Of a DNA stretch of 64,000 nt, positions 22,701 to 36,209 are shown piece by piece (positions within the stretch are counted from its first letter, which is position 1; every line of letters begins with the position of its first letter). The DNA comes from Pterois miles. Taxonomy: Eukaryota > Chordata > Actinopteri > Perciformes > Scorpaenidae. Below the pieces are notes generated by a model. It was not told the DNA's origin, made no database searches, and saw nothing but the letters and a program-made list of their open reading frames with translations. The DNA lies in the NCBI GenBank assembly GCA_947000775.1, contig CAMQGK010000239.1:1-64000 (forward strand), written 5' to 3'. Position numbers and translations under genes: made by a program.

Positions 22701-25700
22701 GTCGGGAATCAGCATTTTTCATTGTTGTAAAGGTGTAAAGGAGCCGCTGAACTACAGCAACACTCAGTCTGAGTCTCTGTAAAAATACAAATAAATAATG
22801 GTGTTTTATATAAACTTCAACTGATTTACTACTGAAGAAGATTCATGTCAACCAACATCAGTATGAGACTGAACACAGGATCATGTTACATGGCTGAGTT
22901 TTTGTTATTTTGACTAATATAAACATGAGATCAGTCCAGTGTGTATAGTGTGGAGCTGAAGGCGGTTCAGTGTGTTGAGTGGACTGCTGTGGTGCTGGAG
23001 CTTCCTCACATCAGACTGGTTGTGTGATGCTGCTGGCTTGGTGTGGTTCGGTTCACGTCCACTCTCCGGGAAGAGTCCTGTCCTGTGAGATCAGAAACAA
23101 GTCAGGAATGTGGATCCTTCTCTTGGTCTGCTGTCAGGGTCTCCCAGAGATTCAGCTATAATAATCAACTATGAAGACTAATTCATGTGGAATTAAATCT
23201 GCATTGATCAGTGGTGTCACAGGTTATATGAGTCTGGAAAACATGTGTAGGCTTCATCTTTGACACTACTGAAGCTGGCTGCAGCTACATATTTACAGTG
23301 GTGACAATCTTCTTATCCAAGTGTTGGCTAGAAAATCAATATGCATATTTCCCAAAATGACAAAATGTTCCTTTAATGTGCAGCTTACTTACGTCGGCCA
23401 CGTAAACACAGGCGTTTCCTTCCGTTCTGTCCGTCTTGTGGTCCGTCATCCATCTGACCTGGTCGGGATTCAGCATTTCTTCATTGTTGTAAAGGAGCTG
23501 CTGAACTACAGCAACACTCAGTCTGAGTCTCTGTAAAAATACAAATAAATAATGGTGTTTTATATAAACTTCAACTGATTTACTACCGAAGAAGATTCAT
23601 GTTAACCAACATCAGTATGAGACTGAACACAGGATCATGTTACATGGCTGAGTTTTTGTTATTTTGACTAATATAAACTTGAGATCAGTCCAGTGTGTAA
23701 AGTGTGGAGCTGAAGGTGGTTCAGTGTGTTGAGTGGACTGCTGTGGTGCTGGAGCTTCCTCACATCAGACTGGTTGTGTGATGCTGCTGGCTTGGTGTGG
23801 TTCGGTTCACGTCCACTCTCCGGGAAGAGTCCTGTCCTGAGATCAGAAACAAGTCAGGAATGTGGATCCTTCTCTTAGTCTGCTGTCAGGGTCTCCCAGA
23901 GATTCAGCTATAATAATCAACTATGAAGACTAATTCATGTGGAATTAAATCTGCATTGATCAGTGGTGTCACAGGTTATATGAGTCTGGAAAACATGTGT
24001 AGGCTTCATCTTTGACACTACTGAAACTGGCTGCAGCTACATATTTACAGTGGTGACAATCTTCTTGTTTAACTGTTGGCTAGAAAATCAATATGCATAT
24101 TTCCCAAAATGAAAAAATGTTCCTTTAGAGTGCAGCTTACTTATGTCGGCCACGTAAACACAGGCGTTTCCTGCCGTTCTGTCCGTCTTGTGGTCCGTTA
24201 TCCATCTGACCTGGTCGGGAATCAGCATTTTATCATTGTTGTAAAGGAGCCACTGAACTACAGCAACACTCAGTCTGAGTCTCTGTAAAAATACAAATAA
24301 ATAATGGTGTTTTATATAACCTTCAACTGATTTACTACTGAAGAAGATTCATGTTAACCAACATCAGTATGAGACTGAACACAGGATCATGTTACATGGC
24401 TGAGTTTTTGTTATTTTGACTAATATAAACATGAGATCAGTCCAGTGTGTAAAGTGTGGAGCTGAAGGCGGTTCAGTGTGTTGAGTGGACTGCTGTGGTG
24501 CTGGAGCTTCCTCACATCAGACTGGTTGTGTGATGCTGCTGGCTTGGTGTGGTTCGGTTGTCGTCCACTCTCCGGGAAGAGTCCTGTCCTGTGAGATCAG
24601 AAACAAGTCAGGAATGTGGATCCTTCTCTTGGTCTGCTGTCAGTGTCTCCCAGACTTCAGCTATAATAATCAACTACGAAGACTAATTCATGTGGAATTA
24701 AATCTGCATTGATCAGTGGTGTCACAGGTTATATGAGTCTGGAAAACATGTGTAGGCTTCATCTTTGACACTACTGAAGCTGGCTGCAGCTACATATTTA
24801 CAGTGGTGACAATCTTCTTGTTTAACTGTTGGCTAGAAAATCAATATGCATATTTCCCAAAATGAAAAAATGTTCCTTTAGAGTGCAGCTTACTTATGTC
24901 GGCCACGTAAACACAGGCGTTTCCGTCCGTTCTGTCCGTCTTGTGGTCCGTCATCCATCTGACCTGGTCGGGAATCAGCATTTCTTCATTGTTGTAAAGG
25001 AGCCGCTGAACTACAGCAACACTCAGTCTGAGTCTCTGCAAAAATACAAATAAATAATGGTGTTTTATATAACCTTCAACTGATTTACTACTGAAGGAGA
25101 TTCATGCTAACCAACATCAGTATGAGACTGAACACAGGATCATGTTACATGGCTGAGTTTTTGTTATTTTGACTAATATAAACATGAGATCAGTCCAGTG
25201 TGTAAAGTGTGGAGCTGAAGGTGGTTCAGTGAGTTGAGTGGACTGCTGTGGTGCTGGAACTTCCTCACATCAGACTGGTTGTGTGATGCTGCTTGCTTGG
25301 TGTGGTTCGGTTGTCGTCCACTCTCCGGGAAGAGTCCTGTCCTGAGATCAGAAACAAGTCAGGAATGTGGATCCTTCTCTTGGTCTGCTGTCAGTGTCTC
25401 CCAGACTTCAATTAAAAAAAATCAACTACGAAGACTAATTCATGTGGAATTAAATCTGCATTGATCAGTGGTGTCACAGGTTATATGAGTCTGGAAAACA
25501 TGTGTAGGCTTCATCTTTGACACTACTGAAGCTGGCTGCAGCTACATATTTGCAGTGGTAAAAATCTTGTTTAACTGTTGGCTAAAAAATCAATATGCAT
25601 ATTTCCCAAACTGACAAAATGTTCCTTTAATGTGCAGCTTACTTACCTAGTCCACGAAAACACAGGCGTTTCCGTCCGTTCTGTCCGTCTTGTGGTCCGT

Positions 25701-28700
25701 CATCCATCTGACCTTGTCGGGAATCAGCATTTCTTCATTGTTGTAAAGGAGACACTGAACTACAGCAACACTCAGTCCGAGTCTCTGCAAAAATACAAAT
25801 AAATAATGGTGTTTTATATAACCTTCAACTGATTTACTACTTTAGAAGATTCATGTTAACCAACATAAATATGAGACTGAACACAGGATCATGTTACATG
25901 GCTGAGTTTTTGTTATTTTGACTAATATAAACATGAGATCAGTCCAGTGTGTAAAGTGTGGAGCTGAAGGTGGTTCAGTGAGTTGAGTGGACTGCTGTGG
26001 TGCTGGAGCTTCCTCACATCAGACTGGTTGTGTGATGTTGCTTGCTTGGTGTGGTTCGGTTGTCGTCCACTCTCCGGGAAGAGTCCTGTCCTGAGATCAG
26101 AAACAAGTCAGGAATGTGGATCCTTCTCTTGGTCTGCTGTCAGTGTCTCCCATACTTCAGCTGCTATAATCAACTACGAAGACTAATTCATGTCGAAATA
26201 AATCTGCATTGATCAGTGGTGTCACAGGTTATATGAGTCTGGAAAACATGTGTAGGCTTCATCTTTGACACTACTGGAGCTTGCTGCAGCTACATATTTA
26301 CAGTGGTAACAATCTTCTTATCTAACTGTTGGCTAGAAAATCAATATGCATATTTCCCAAAATGACAAAATGTTCCTTTAATGTGCAGCTTACTTACCTA
26401 GTCCACGAAAACACAGGCGTTTCCGTCCGTTCTGTCCGTCTTGTGGTCCGTCACCCATCTGACCTGGTTGGGAATCAGCATATCTTCATTGTTGTAAAGG
26501 TGTAAAGGAGCCGCTGAACTACAGCAACACTGAGTCTGAGTCTCTGTAAAAACACAAATAAATGATGGTGTTTTAAATAACCTTAAACTGATTTACTACT
26601 GAAGAAGATTCATGTTAACCAACATCAGTATGAGACTGAACACAGGATCATGTTACATGGCTGAGTTTTTGTTGTTTTGACTAATATAAACATGAGATCA
26701 GTCCAGTGTGTAAAGTGTGGAGCTGAAGGTGGTTCAGTGTGTTGAGTGGACTGCTGTGGTGCTGGAGCTTCCTCACATCAGACTGGTTGTGTGATGCTGC
26801 TGGCTTGGTGTGGTTCGGTTGTCATCCACTCTCCGGGAAGAGTCCTTTCCTGAGATCAGAAAAGAGTCAGGAATGTGGATCCTTCTCTTGGTCTGCTGTC
26901 AGTGTCTCCCAGACATCAATTAAAAAAAAAAATCAACTACGAAGACTAATTCCTGTGGAATTAAATCTGCATTGATCAGTGGTGTCACAGGTTATATGAG
27001 TCTGGAAAACATGTGTAGGCTTCATCTTTGACACTACTGAAGCTGGCTGCAGCTACATATTTGCAGTGGTAAAAATCTTGTTTAACAGTTGGCTAAAAAA
27101 TCAATATGCATATTTCCCAAAATGACAAAATGTTCCTTTAATGTGCAGCTTACTTACCTAGTCCACGAAAACACAGGCGTTTCCGTCCGTTCTGTCCGTC
27201 TTGTGGTCCGTCACCCATCTGACCTGGTCGGGAATCAGCATTTCTTCATTGTTGTAAAGGAGCCACTGAACTACAGCAACACTCAGTCTGAGTCTCTGCA
27301 AAAATACAAATAAATAATGGTGTTTTATATAACCTTCAACTGATTTACTACTTTAGAAGATTCATGTTAACCAACATAAATATGAGACTGAAAACAGGAT
27401 CATGTTACATGGCTGAGTTTTTGTTATTTTGACTAATATAAACATGAGATCAGTCCAGTGTGTAAAGTGTGGAGCTGAAGGCAGTTCAGTGTGTTGAGTG
27501 GACTGCTGTGGTGCTGGAGCTTCCTCACATCAGACTGGTTGTGTGATGCTGCTGGCTTGGTGTGGTTCGGTTGTCGTCCACTCTCCGGGAAGAGTCCTGT
27601 CCTGTGAGATCAGAAACAAGTCAGGAATGTGGATCCTTCTCTTGGTCTGCTGTCAGTGTCTCCCATACTTCAGCTGCTATAATCAACTATGAAGACTAAT
27701 TCATGTGGAATTAAATCTGCATTGATCAGTGGTGTCACAGGTTATATGAGTCTGGAAAACATGTGTAGGCTTCATCTTTGACACTACTGAAACTGGCTGC
27801 AGCTACATATTTACAGTGGTGACAATCTTCTTGTTTAACTGTTGGCTAGAAAATCAATATGCATATTTCCCAAAATGACAAAATGTTCCTTTAGAGTGCA
27901 GCTTACTTATGTCGGCCACGTAAACACAGGCGTTTCCGTCCGTTCTGTCCGTCTTGTGGTCCGTTATCCATCTGACCTGGTCGGGAATCAGCATATCTTC
28001 ATTGTTGTAAAGGTGTAAAGGAGCCGCTGAACTACAGCAACACTGAGTCTGAGTCTCTGTAAAAATACAAATAAATGATGGTGTTTTATATAACCTTCAA
28101 CTGATTTACTACTGAAGAAGATTCATGTTAACCAACATCAGTATGAGACTGAACACAGGATCATGTTACATGGCTGAGTTTTTGTTGTTTTGACTAATAT
28201 AAACATGAGATCAGTCCAGTGTGTAAAGTGTGGAGCTGAAGGCAGTTCAGTGTGTTGAGTGGACTGCTGTGGTGCTGGAGCTTCCTCACATCAGACTGGT
28301 TGTGTGATGCTGCTGGCTTGGTGTGGTTCGGTTGTCGTCCACTCTCTGGGAAGAGTCCTGTCCTGTGAGATCAGAAACAAGTCAAGAATGTGGATCCTTC
28401 TCTTGGTCTGCTGTCAGTGTCTCCCAGACTTCAATTAAAAAAAAATCAACTACAAAGACTAATTCATGTGGAATTAAATCTGCATTGATCAGTGGTGTCA
28501 CAGGTTATACGAGTCTGGAAAACATGTGTAGGCTTCATCTTTGACACTACTGAAGCTGGCTGCAGCTACATATTTACAGTGGTGACAATCTTCTTGTTTA
28601 ACTGTTGGCTAAAAAATCAATATGCATATTTCCCAAAATGACAAAATGTTCCTTTAGAGTGCAGCTTACTTATGTCGGCCACGTAAACACAGGCGTTTCC

Positions 28701-29235
28701 TGCCGTTCTGTCCGTCTTGTGGTCCGTCATCCATCTGACCTGGTCGGGAATCAGCATTTCTTCATTGTTGTAAAGGTGTAAAGGAGCTTCTGAACTACAG
28801 CAACACTCAGTCTGAGTCTCTGCAAAAATACAAATAAATAATGGTGTTTTATATAACCTTCAACTGATTTATGACTGAAGAAGATTCATGTTAACCAACA
28901 TCAGTATGAGACTGAACAACGGATCATGTTACATGGCTGAGTTTTTGTTAATTTGACTATTATAAACATGAGATCAGTTCAGTGTGTACAGTGTGGAGCT
29001 GAAGGTGGTTCAGTGTGTTGAGTGGACTGCTGTGGTGCTGGAGCTTCCTCACATCAGACTGGTTGTGTGATGCTGCTGGCTTGGTGTGGTTCGGTTGTCG
29101 TTCACTCTCTGGGAAGAGTCCTGTCCTGTGAGATCAGAAACAAGTCAGGAATGTGGATCCTTCTCTTGGTCTGCTGTCAGTGTCTCCCAGACTTCAGCTA
29201 CAATAATCAACTACGAAGACTAATTCATGTCGAAA
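19750..29235. repeat. Long segmental copy S1 (13 monomers)
   Basis: This segment recurs at 54,430-61,642 in the same order. The offset is 34,678-34,680 bp up to about 23,450, then 33,928 from about 24,200 to 25,230, then 33,179 at unit 35, then 32,416 falling to 32,407 from 27,080 to 29,235. Each step is about one monomer (752, 749 and 763 bp). Shared rare marks include ACTACCGAAG, GGTCGGGATTCAGC, CATTTTATCATTG, GAAGGAGATTCATGCTAACC, GTTTAACAGTTGG and GTCGTTCACTCTC. Confidence 0.78.
26916..26932. repeat. Expanded A-tract (11 A) in unit 36
   Basis: The A form of the monomer normally has eight A after CAATT. Unit 36 has eleven, unit 70 has ten (near 52,608), and units 38 and 51 have nine. Units 36 and 70 differ in flanking marks, so this looks like recurrent slippage at a homopolymer. 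Assembly error at homopolymers is an equally good explanation. Confidence 0.7.
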
Positions 29236-32200
29236 TAAATCTGCATTGATCAGTGTTGTCACAGGTTATATGAGTCTGGAAAACATGTGTAGGCTTCATC
29301 TTTGACACTACTGAAGCTGGCTGCAGCTACATATTTGCAGAGGTAAAAATCTTATTGTTTAACTGTTGGCTAAAAAAATCAATATGCATATTTCCCAAAA
29401 TGACAAAATGTTCCTTTAAAGTGCAGCTTACTTACGTCGGCCACGTAAACACAGGCGTTTACTGCCGTTCTGTCTGTCTTGTGGTCCGTCATCCATCTGA
29501 CCTGGTCGGGAATCAGCATTTCTTCATTGTTGTAAAGGTGTAAAGGAGCTTCTGAACTACAGCAACACTCAGTCTGAGTCTCTGTAAAAATGCAAATGAA
29601 TAATGGTGTTTTATATAACCTTCAACTGATTTATGACTGAAGAAGATTGATGTTAACCAACATCAGCATGAGACTGAACACAGGATCATGTTACATGGCT
29701 GAGTTTTTGTTATTTTGACGAATATAAACATGAGATCAGTCCAGTGTGTAAAGTGTGGAGCTGAAGGCGGTTCAGTGTGTTGAGTGGACTGCTGTGATGC
29801 TGGAGCTTCCTCACATCAGACTGGTTGTGTGATGCTGCTGGCTTGGTGTGGTTCAGTTGTCGTCCACTCTCCGGGAAGAGTCCTGTCCTGTGAGATCAGA
29901 AACAAGTCAGGAATGTGGATCCTTCTCTTGGTCTGCTGTCAGTGTCTCCCAGACTTCAGCTATAATAATCAACTACGAAGACTAATTCATGTGGAATTAA
30001 ATCTGCATTGATCAGTGGTGTCACAGGTTATATGAGTCTGGAAAACACGTGTAGGCTTCATCTTTGACACTACTGAAGCTGGCTGCAGCTACATATTTAA
30101 AGTGGTGACAATCTTCTTATCCAACTGTTGGCTAGATAATCAATATGCATATTTCCCAAAATGACAAAATGTTCCTTTAATGTGCAGCTTACTTACCTAG
30201 TCCACGAAAACACAGGCGTTTCCGTCCGTTCTGTCCGTCTTGTGGTCCGTCATCCATCTGACCTGGTCGGGAATCAGCATTTCTTCATTGTTGTAAAGGA
30301 GCCGCTGAACTACAGCAACACTCAGTCTGAGTCTCTGTAAAAATGCAAATGAATAATGGTGTTTTATATAACCTTCAACTGATTTACTACTGAGGAAGAT
30401 TCATGTTAACCAACATCAGTATGAGACTGAACACAGGATCATGTTACATGGCTGAGTTTTTGTTTTGTTGATTGATATAAACATGAGATCAGTCAAGTGT
30501 GTAAAGTGTGGAGCTGAAGGCGGTTCAGTGTGTTGAGTGGACTGCTGTGGTGCTGGAGCTTCCTCACATCAGACTGGTTGTGTGATGCTGCTGGCTTGGT
30601 GTGGTTCGGTTGTCGTCCACTCTCCGGGAAGAGTCCTGTCCTGTGAGATCAGAAACAAGTCAGGAATGTGGATCCTTCTCTTGGTCTGCTGTCAGTGTCT
30701 CCCAGACTTCAGCTATAATAATCAACTACAAAGACTAATTCATGTATAAATAAATCTGCATTGATCAGTGGTGTCACAGGTTATATGAGTCTGGAAAACA
30801 TGTGTAGGCTTCATCTTTGACACTACTGAAGCTGGCTGCAGCTACATATTTGCAGAGGTAAAAATCTTATTGTTTAACTGTTGGCTAAAAAAATCAATAT
30901 GCACATTTCCCAAAATGACAAAATGTTCCTTTAAAGTGCAGCTTACTTACGTCGGCCACGTAAACACAGGCGTTTACTGCCGTTCTGTCTGTCTTGTGGT
31001 CCGTCATCCATCTGACCTGGTCGGGAATCAGCATTTCTTCATTGTTGTAAAGGAGCCGCTGAACTACAGCAACACTCAGTCCGAGTCTCTGTAAAAATGC
31101 AAATGAATAATGGTGTTTTATATAACCTTCAACTGATTTACTACTGAGGAAGATTCATGTTAACCAACATCAGTATGAGACTGAACACAGGATCATGTTA
31201 CATGGCTGAGTTTTTGTTATTTTGACTAATATAAACATGACATCAGTTCAGTGTGTAAAGTGTGGAGCTGAAGGTGGTTCAGTGTGTTGAGTGGACTGCT
31301 GTGGTGCTGGAGCTTCCTCACATCAGACTGGTTGTGTGATGCTGCTGGCTTGGTGTGGTTCGGTTGTCGTCCACTCTCTGGGAAGAGTCCTGTCCTGAGA
31401 TCAGAAACAAGTCAGGAATGTGGATCCTTCTCTTGGTCTGCTGTCAGTGTCTCCCAGACTTCAGCTGCTATAATCAACTACGAAGACTGATTCATGTATA
31501 AATAAATCTGCATTGATCAGTGGTGTCACAGGTTATATGAGTCTGCAAAACATGTGTAGGCTTCATCTTTGACACTACTTAAGCTGGCTGCAGCTACATA
31601 TTTACAGTGGTTACAATCTTCTTATCTAACTGTTGGCTAGAAAATCAATATGCATATTTCCCAAAATGACAAAATGTTCCTTTAGAGTGCAGCTTACTTA
31701 TGTCGGCCACGTAAACACAGGCGTTTCCGTCCGTTCTGTCCGTCTTGTGGTCCGTCATCCATCTGACCTGGTCGGGAATCAGCATTTCTTCATTGTTGTA
31801 AAGGTGTAAAGGAGCTTCTGAACTACAGCAACACTCAGTCTGAGTCTCTGCAAAAATACAAATAAATAATGGTGTTTTATATAACCTTCAACTGATTTAT
31901 GACTGAAGAAGATTCATGTTAACCAACATCAATATGAGACTGAACAACGGATCATGTTACATGGTTGAGTTTTTGTTAATTTGACTATTATAAACATGAG
32001 ATCAGTTCAGTGTGTACAGTGTGGAGCTGAAGGCGGTTGAGTGTGTTGAGTGGACTGCTGTGGTGCTGGAGCTTCCTCACATCAGACTGGTTGTGTGATG
32101 CTGCTGGCTTGGTGTGGTTCGGTTCACGTCCACTCTCCAGGAAGAGTCCTGTCCTGTGAGATCAGAAACAAGTCAGGAATGTGGATCCTTCTCTTGGTCT

Positions 32201-32999
32201 GCTGTCAGTGTCTCCCAGACTTCAGCTATAATAATCAACTACGAAGACTAATTCAAGTCGAAATAAATCTGCATTGATCAGTGTTGTCACAGGTTATATG
32301 AGTCTGGAAAACATGTGTAGGCTTCATCTTTGACACTACTGAAACTGGCTGCAGCTACATATTTACAGTGGTGACAATCTTCTTGTTTAACTGTTGGCTA
32401 GAAAATCAATATGCATATTTCCCAAAATGAAAAAATGTTCCTTTAGAGTGCAGCTTACTTATGTCGGCCACGTAAACACAGGCGTTTCCGTCCGTTCTGT
32501 CCGTCTTGTGGTCCGTTATCCATCTGACCTGGTCGGGAATCAGCATTTTATCATTGTTGTAAAGGAGCCACTGAACTACAGCAACACTCAGTCTGAGTCT
32601 CTGTAAAAATACAAATAAATAATGGTGTTTTATATAACCTTCAACTGATTTACTGCTGAAGAAGATTCATGTTAACCAACATCAGTATGAGACTGAACAC
32701 AGGATCATGTTACATGGCTGAGTTTTTGTTATTTTGACTAATATAAACATGAGATCAGTCCAGTGTGTAAAGTGTGGAGCTGAAGGCGGTTCAGTGTGTT
32801 GAGTGGACTGCTGTGGTGCTGGAGCTTCCTCACATCAGACTGGTTGTGTGATGCTGCTGGCTTGGTGTGGTTCGGTTGTCGTCCACTCTCCGGGAAGAGT
32901 CCTGTCCTGTGAGATCAGAAACAAGTCAGGAATGTGGATCCTTCTCTTGGTCTGCTGTCAGTGTCTCCCAGACTTCAATTAAAAAAAATCAACTACGAA
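29236..32999. repeat. Satellite monomers 39-44, mixed haplotypes
   Basis: Only monomers are present. Units 39 and 41 share a lengthened AGAGGTAAAAATCTTATTGTTTAAC stretch (29,339 and 30,854) and GTTTACTGCCGTTCTGTCTG. Unit 40 carries AAAACACGTGTAGG and CTAGATAATC, also seen in units 52 and 82. Unit 42 is the rare E form with ACTACTTAAGC, repeated in unit 84. Confidence 0.75.
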
Positions 33000-35999
33000 G
33001 ACTAATTCATGTGGAATTAAATCTGCATTGATCAGTGGTGTCACAGGTTATATGAGTCTGGAAAACATGTGTAGGCTTCATCTTTGACACTACTGAAGCT
33101 GGCTGCAGCTACATATTTGCAGTGGTAAAAATCTTGTTTAACTGTTGGCTAAAAAATCAATATGCATATTTCCCAAAATGACAAAATGTTCCTTTAATGT
33201 GCAGCTTACTTACCTAGTCCACGAAAACACAGGCGTTTCCGTCCGTTCTGTCCGTCTTGTGGTCCGTCACCCATCTGACCTTGTCGGGAATCAGCATTTC
33301 TTCATTGTTGTAAAGGAGCCACTGAACTACAGCAACACTCAGTCCGAGTCTCTGCAAAAATACAAATAAATAATGGTGTTTTATATAACCTTCAACTGAT
33401 TTACTACTTTAGAAGATTCATGTTAACCAACATAAATATGAGACTGAACACAGGATCATGTTACATGGCTGAGTTTTTGTTATTTTGACTAATATAAACA
33501 TGAGATCAGTCCAGTGTGTAAAGTGTGGAGCTGAAGGCAGTTCAGTGTGTTGAGTGGACTGCTGTGGTGCTGGAGCTTCCTCACATCAGACTGGTTGTGT
33601 GATGCTGCTGGCTTGGTGTGGTTCGGTTGTCGTCCACTCTCCGGGAAGAGTCCTGTCCTGTGAGATCAGAAACAAGTCAGGAATGTGGATCCTTCTCTTG
33701 GTCTGCTGTCAGTGTCTCCCATACTTCAGCTGCTATAATCAACTACGAAGACTAATTCATGTCGAAATAAATCTGCATTGATCAGTGGTGTCACAGGTTA
33801 TATGAGTCTGGAAAACATGTGTAGGCTTCATCTTTGACACTACTGGAGCTTGCTGCAGCTACATATTTACAGTGGTAACAATCTTCTTATCTAACTGTTG
33901 GCTAGAAAATCAATATGCATATTTCCCAAAATGACAAAATGTTCCTTTAATGTGCAGCTTACTTACCTAGTCCACGAAAACACAGGCGTTTCCGTCCGTT
34001 CTGTCCGTCTTGTGGTCCGTCACCCATCTGACCTGGTCGGGAATCAGCATATCTTCATTGTTGTAAAGGTGTAAAGGAGCCGCTGAACTACAGCAACACT
34101 GAGTCTGAGTCTCTGTAAAAATACAAATAAATGATGGTGTTTTATATAACCTTAAACTGATTTACTACTGAAGAAGATTCATGTTAACCAACATCAGTAT
34201 GAGACTGAACACAGGATCATGTTACATGGCTGAGTTTTTGTTGTTTTGACTAATATAAACATGAGATCAGTCCAGTGTGTAAAGTGTGGAGCTGAAAGAA
34301 GTTCAGTGTGTTGAGTGGACTGCTGTGGTGCTGGAGCTTCCTCACATCAGACTGGTTGTGTGATGCTGCTGGCTTGGTGTGGTTCGGTTGTCATCCACTC
34401 TCCGGGAAGAGTCCTGTCCTGAGATCAGAAACAAGTCAGGAATGTGGATCCTTCTCTTGGTCTGCTGTCAGTGTCTCCCAGACTTCAATTAAAAAAAATC
34501 AACTACGAAGACTAATTCCTGTGGAATTAAATCTGCATTGATCAGTGGTGTCACAGGTTATATGAGTCTGGAAAACATGTGTAGGCTTCATCTTTGACAC
34601 TACTGAAGCTGGCTGCAGCTACATATTTGCAGTGGTAAAAATCTTGTTTAACTGTTGGCTAAAAAATCAATATGCATATTTCCCAAAATGACAAAATGTT
34701 CCTTTAATGTGCAGCTTACTTACCTAGTCCACGAAAACACAGGCGTTTCCGTCCGTTCTCTCCGTCTTGTGGTCCGTCACCCATCTGACCTGGTCGGGAA
34801 TCAGCATTTCTTCATTGTTGTAAAGGAGCCACTGAACTACAGCAACACTCAGTCCGAGTCTCTGCAAAAATACAAATAAATAATGGTGTTTTATATAACC
34901 TTCAACTGATTTACTACTTTAGAAGATTCATGTTAACCAACATAAATATGAGACTGAACACAGGATCATGTTACATGGCTGAGTTTTTGTTATTTTGACT
35001 AATATAAACATGAGATCAGTCCAGTGTGTAAAGTGTGGAGCTGAAGGCGGTTCAGTGTGTTGAGTGGACTGCTGTGGTGCTGGAGCTTCCTCACATCAGA
35101 CTGGTTGTGTGATGCTGCTGGCTTGGTGTGGTTCGGTTGTCGTCCACTCTCCGGGAAGAGTCCTGTCCTGAGATCAGAAACAAGTCAGGAATGTGGATCC
35201 TTCTCTTGGTCTGCTGTCAGTGTCTCCCATACTTCAGCTGCTATAATCAACTATGAAGACTAATTCATGTGGAATTAAATCTGCATTGATCAGTGGTGTC
35301 ACAGGTTATATGAGTCTGGAAAACATGTGTAGGCTTCATCTTTGACACTACTGAAACTGGCTGCAGCTACATATTTACAGTGGTGACAATCTTCTTGTTT
35401 AACTGTTGGCTAGAAAATCAATATGCATATTTCCCAAAATGACAAAATGTTCCTTTAGAGTGCAGCTTACTTACCTAGTCCACGAAAACACAGGCGTTTC
35501 CGTCCGTTCTGTCCGTCTTGTGGTCCGTCATCCATCTGACCTGGTCGGGAATCAGCATTTTTCATTGTTGTAAAGGTGTAAAGGAGCCGCTGAACTACAG
35601 CAACACTCAGTCTGAGTCTCTGTAAAAATACAAATAAATAATGGTGTTTTATATAAACTTCAACTGATTTACTACTGAAGAAGATTCATGTCAACCAACA
35701 TCAGTATGAGACTGAACACAGGATCATGTTACATGGCTGAGTTTTTGTTATTTTGACTAATATAAACATGAGATCAGTCCAGTGTGTATAGTGTGGAGCT
35801 GAAGGCGGTTCAGTGTCTTGAGTGGACTGCTGTGGTGCTGGAGCTTCCTCACATCAGACTGGTTGTGTGATGCTGCTGGCTTGGTGTGGTTCGGTTCACG
35901 TCCACTCTCCGGGAAGAGTCCTGTCCTGTGAGATCAGAAACAAGTCAGGAATGTGGATCCTTCTCTTGGTCTGCTGTCAGGGTCTCCCAGAGATTCAGC
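33000..35999. repeat. Haplotype block H with left extension, copy 2
   Basis: Units 44-48 show the class order A, B, A, B, C, as do units 60-64, at a shift of 12,077 bp (16 monomers). Unit lengths of 761, 749, 758 and 754 for units 45-48 are identical to those of units 61-64. The rare TTCTCTCCGTC near 34,755 is shared with 6,073 and 46,832. Edges blur near 35,760, where this copy has GTGTATAGTG and the other GTGTAAAGTG. Confidence 0.82.
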
Positions 36000-36209
36000 T
36001 ATAATAATCAACTATGAAGACTAATTCATGTGGAATTAAATCTGCATTGATCAGTGGTGTCACAGGTTATATGAGTCTGGAAAACATGTGTAGGCTTCAT
36101 CTTTGACACTACTGAAGCTGGCTGCAGCTACATATTTACAGTGGTGACAATCTTCTTGTTTAACTGTTGGCTAGAAAATCAATATGCATATTTCCCAAAA
36201 TGAAAAAAT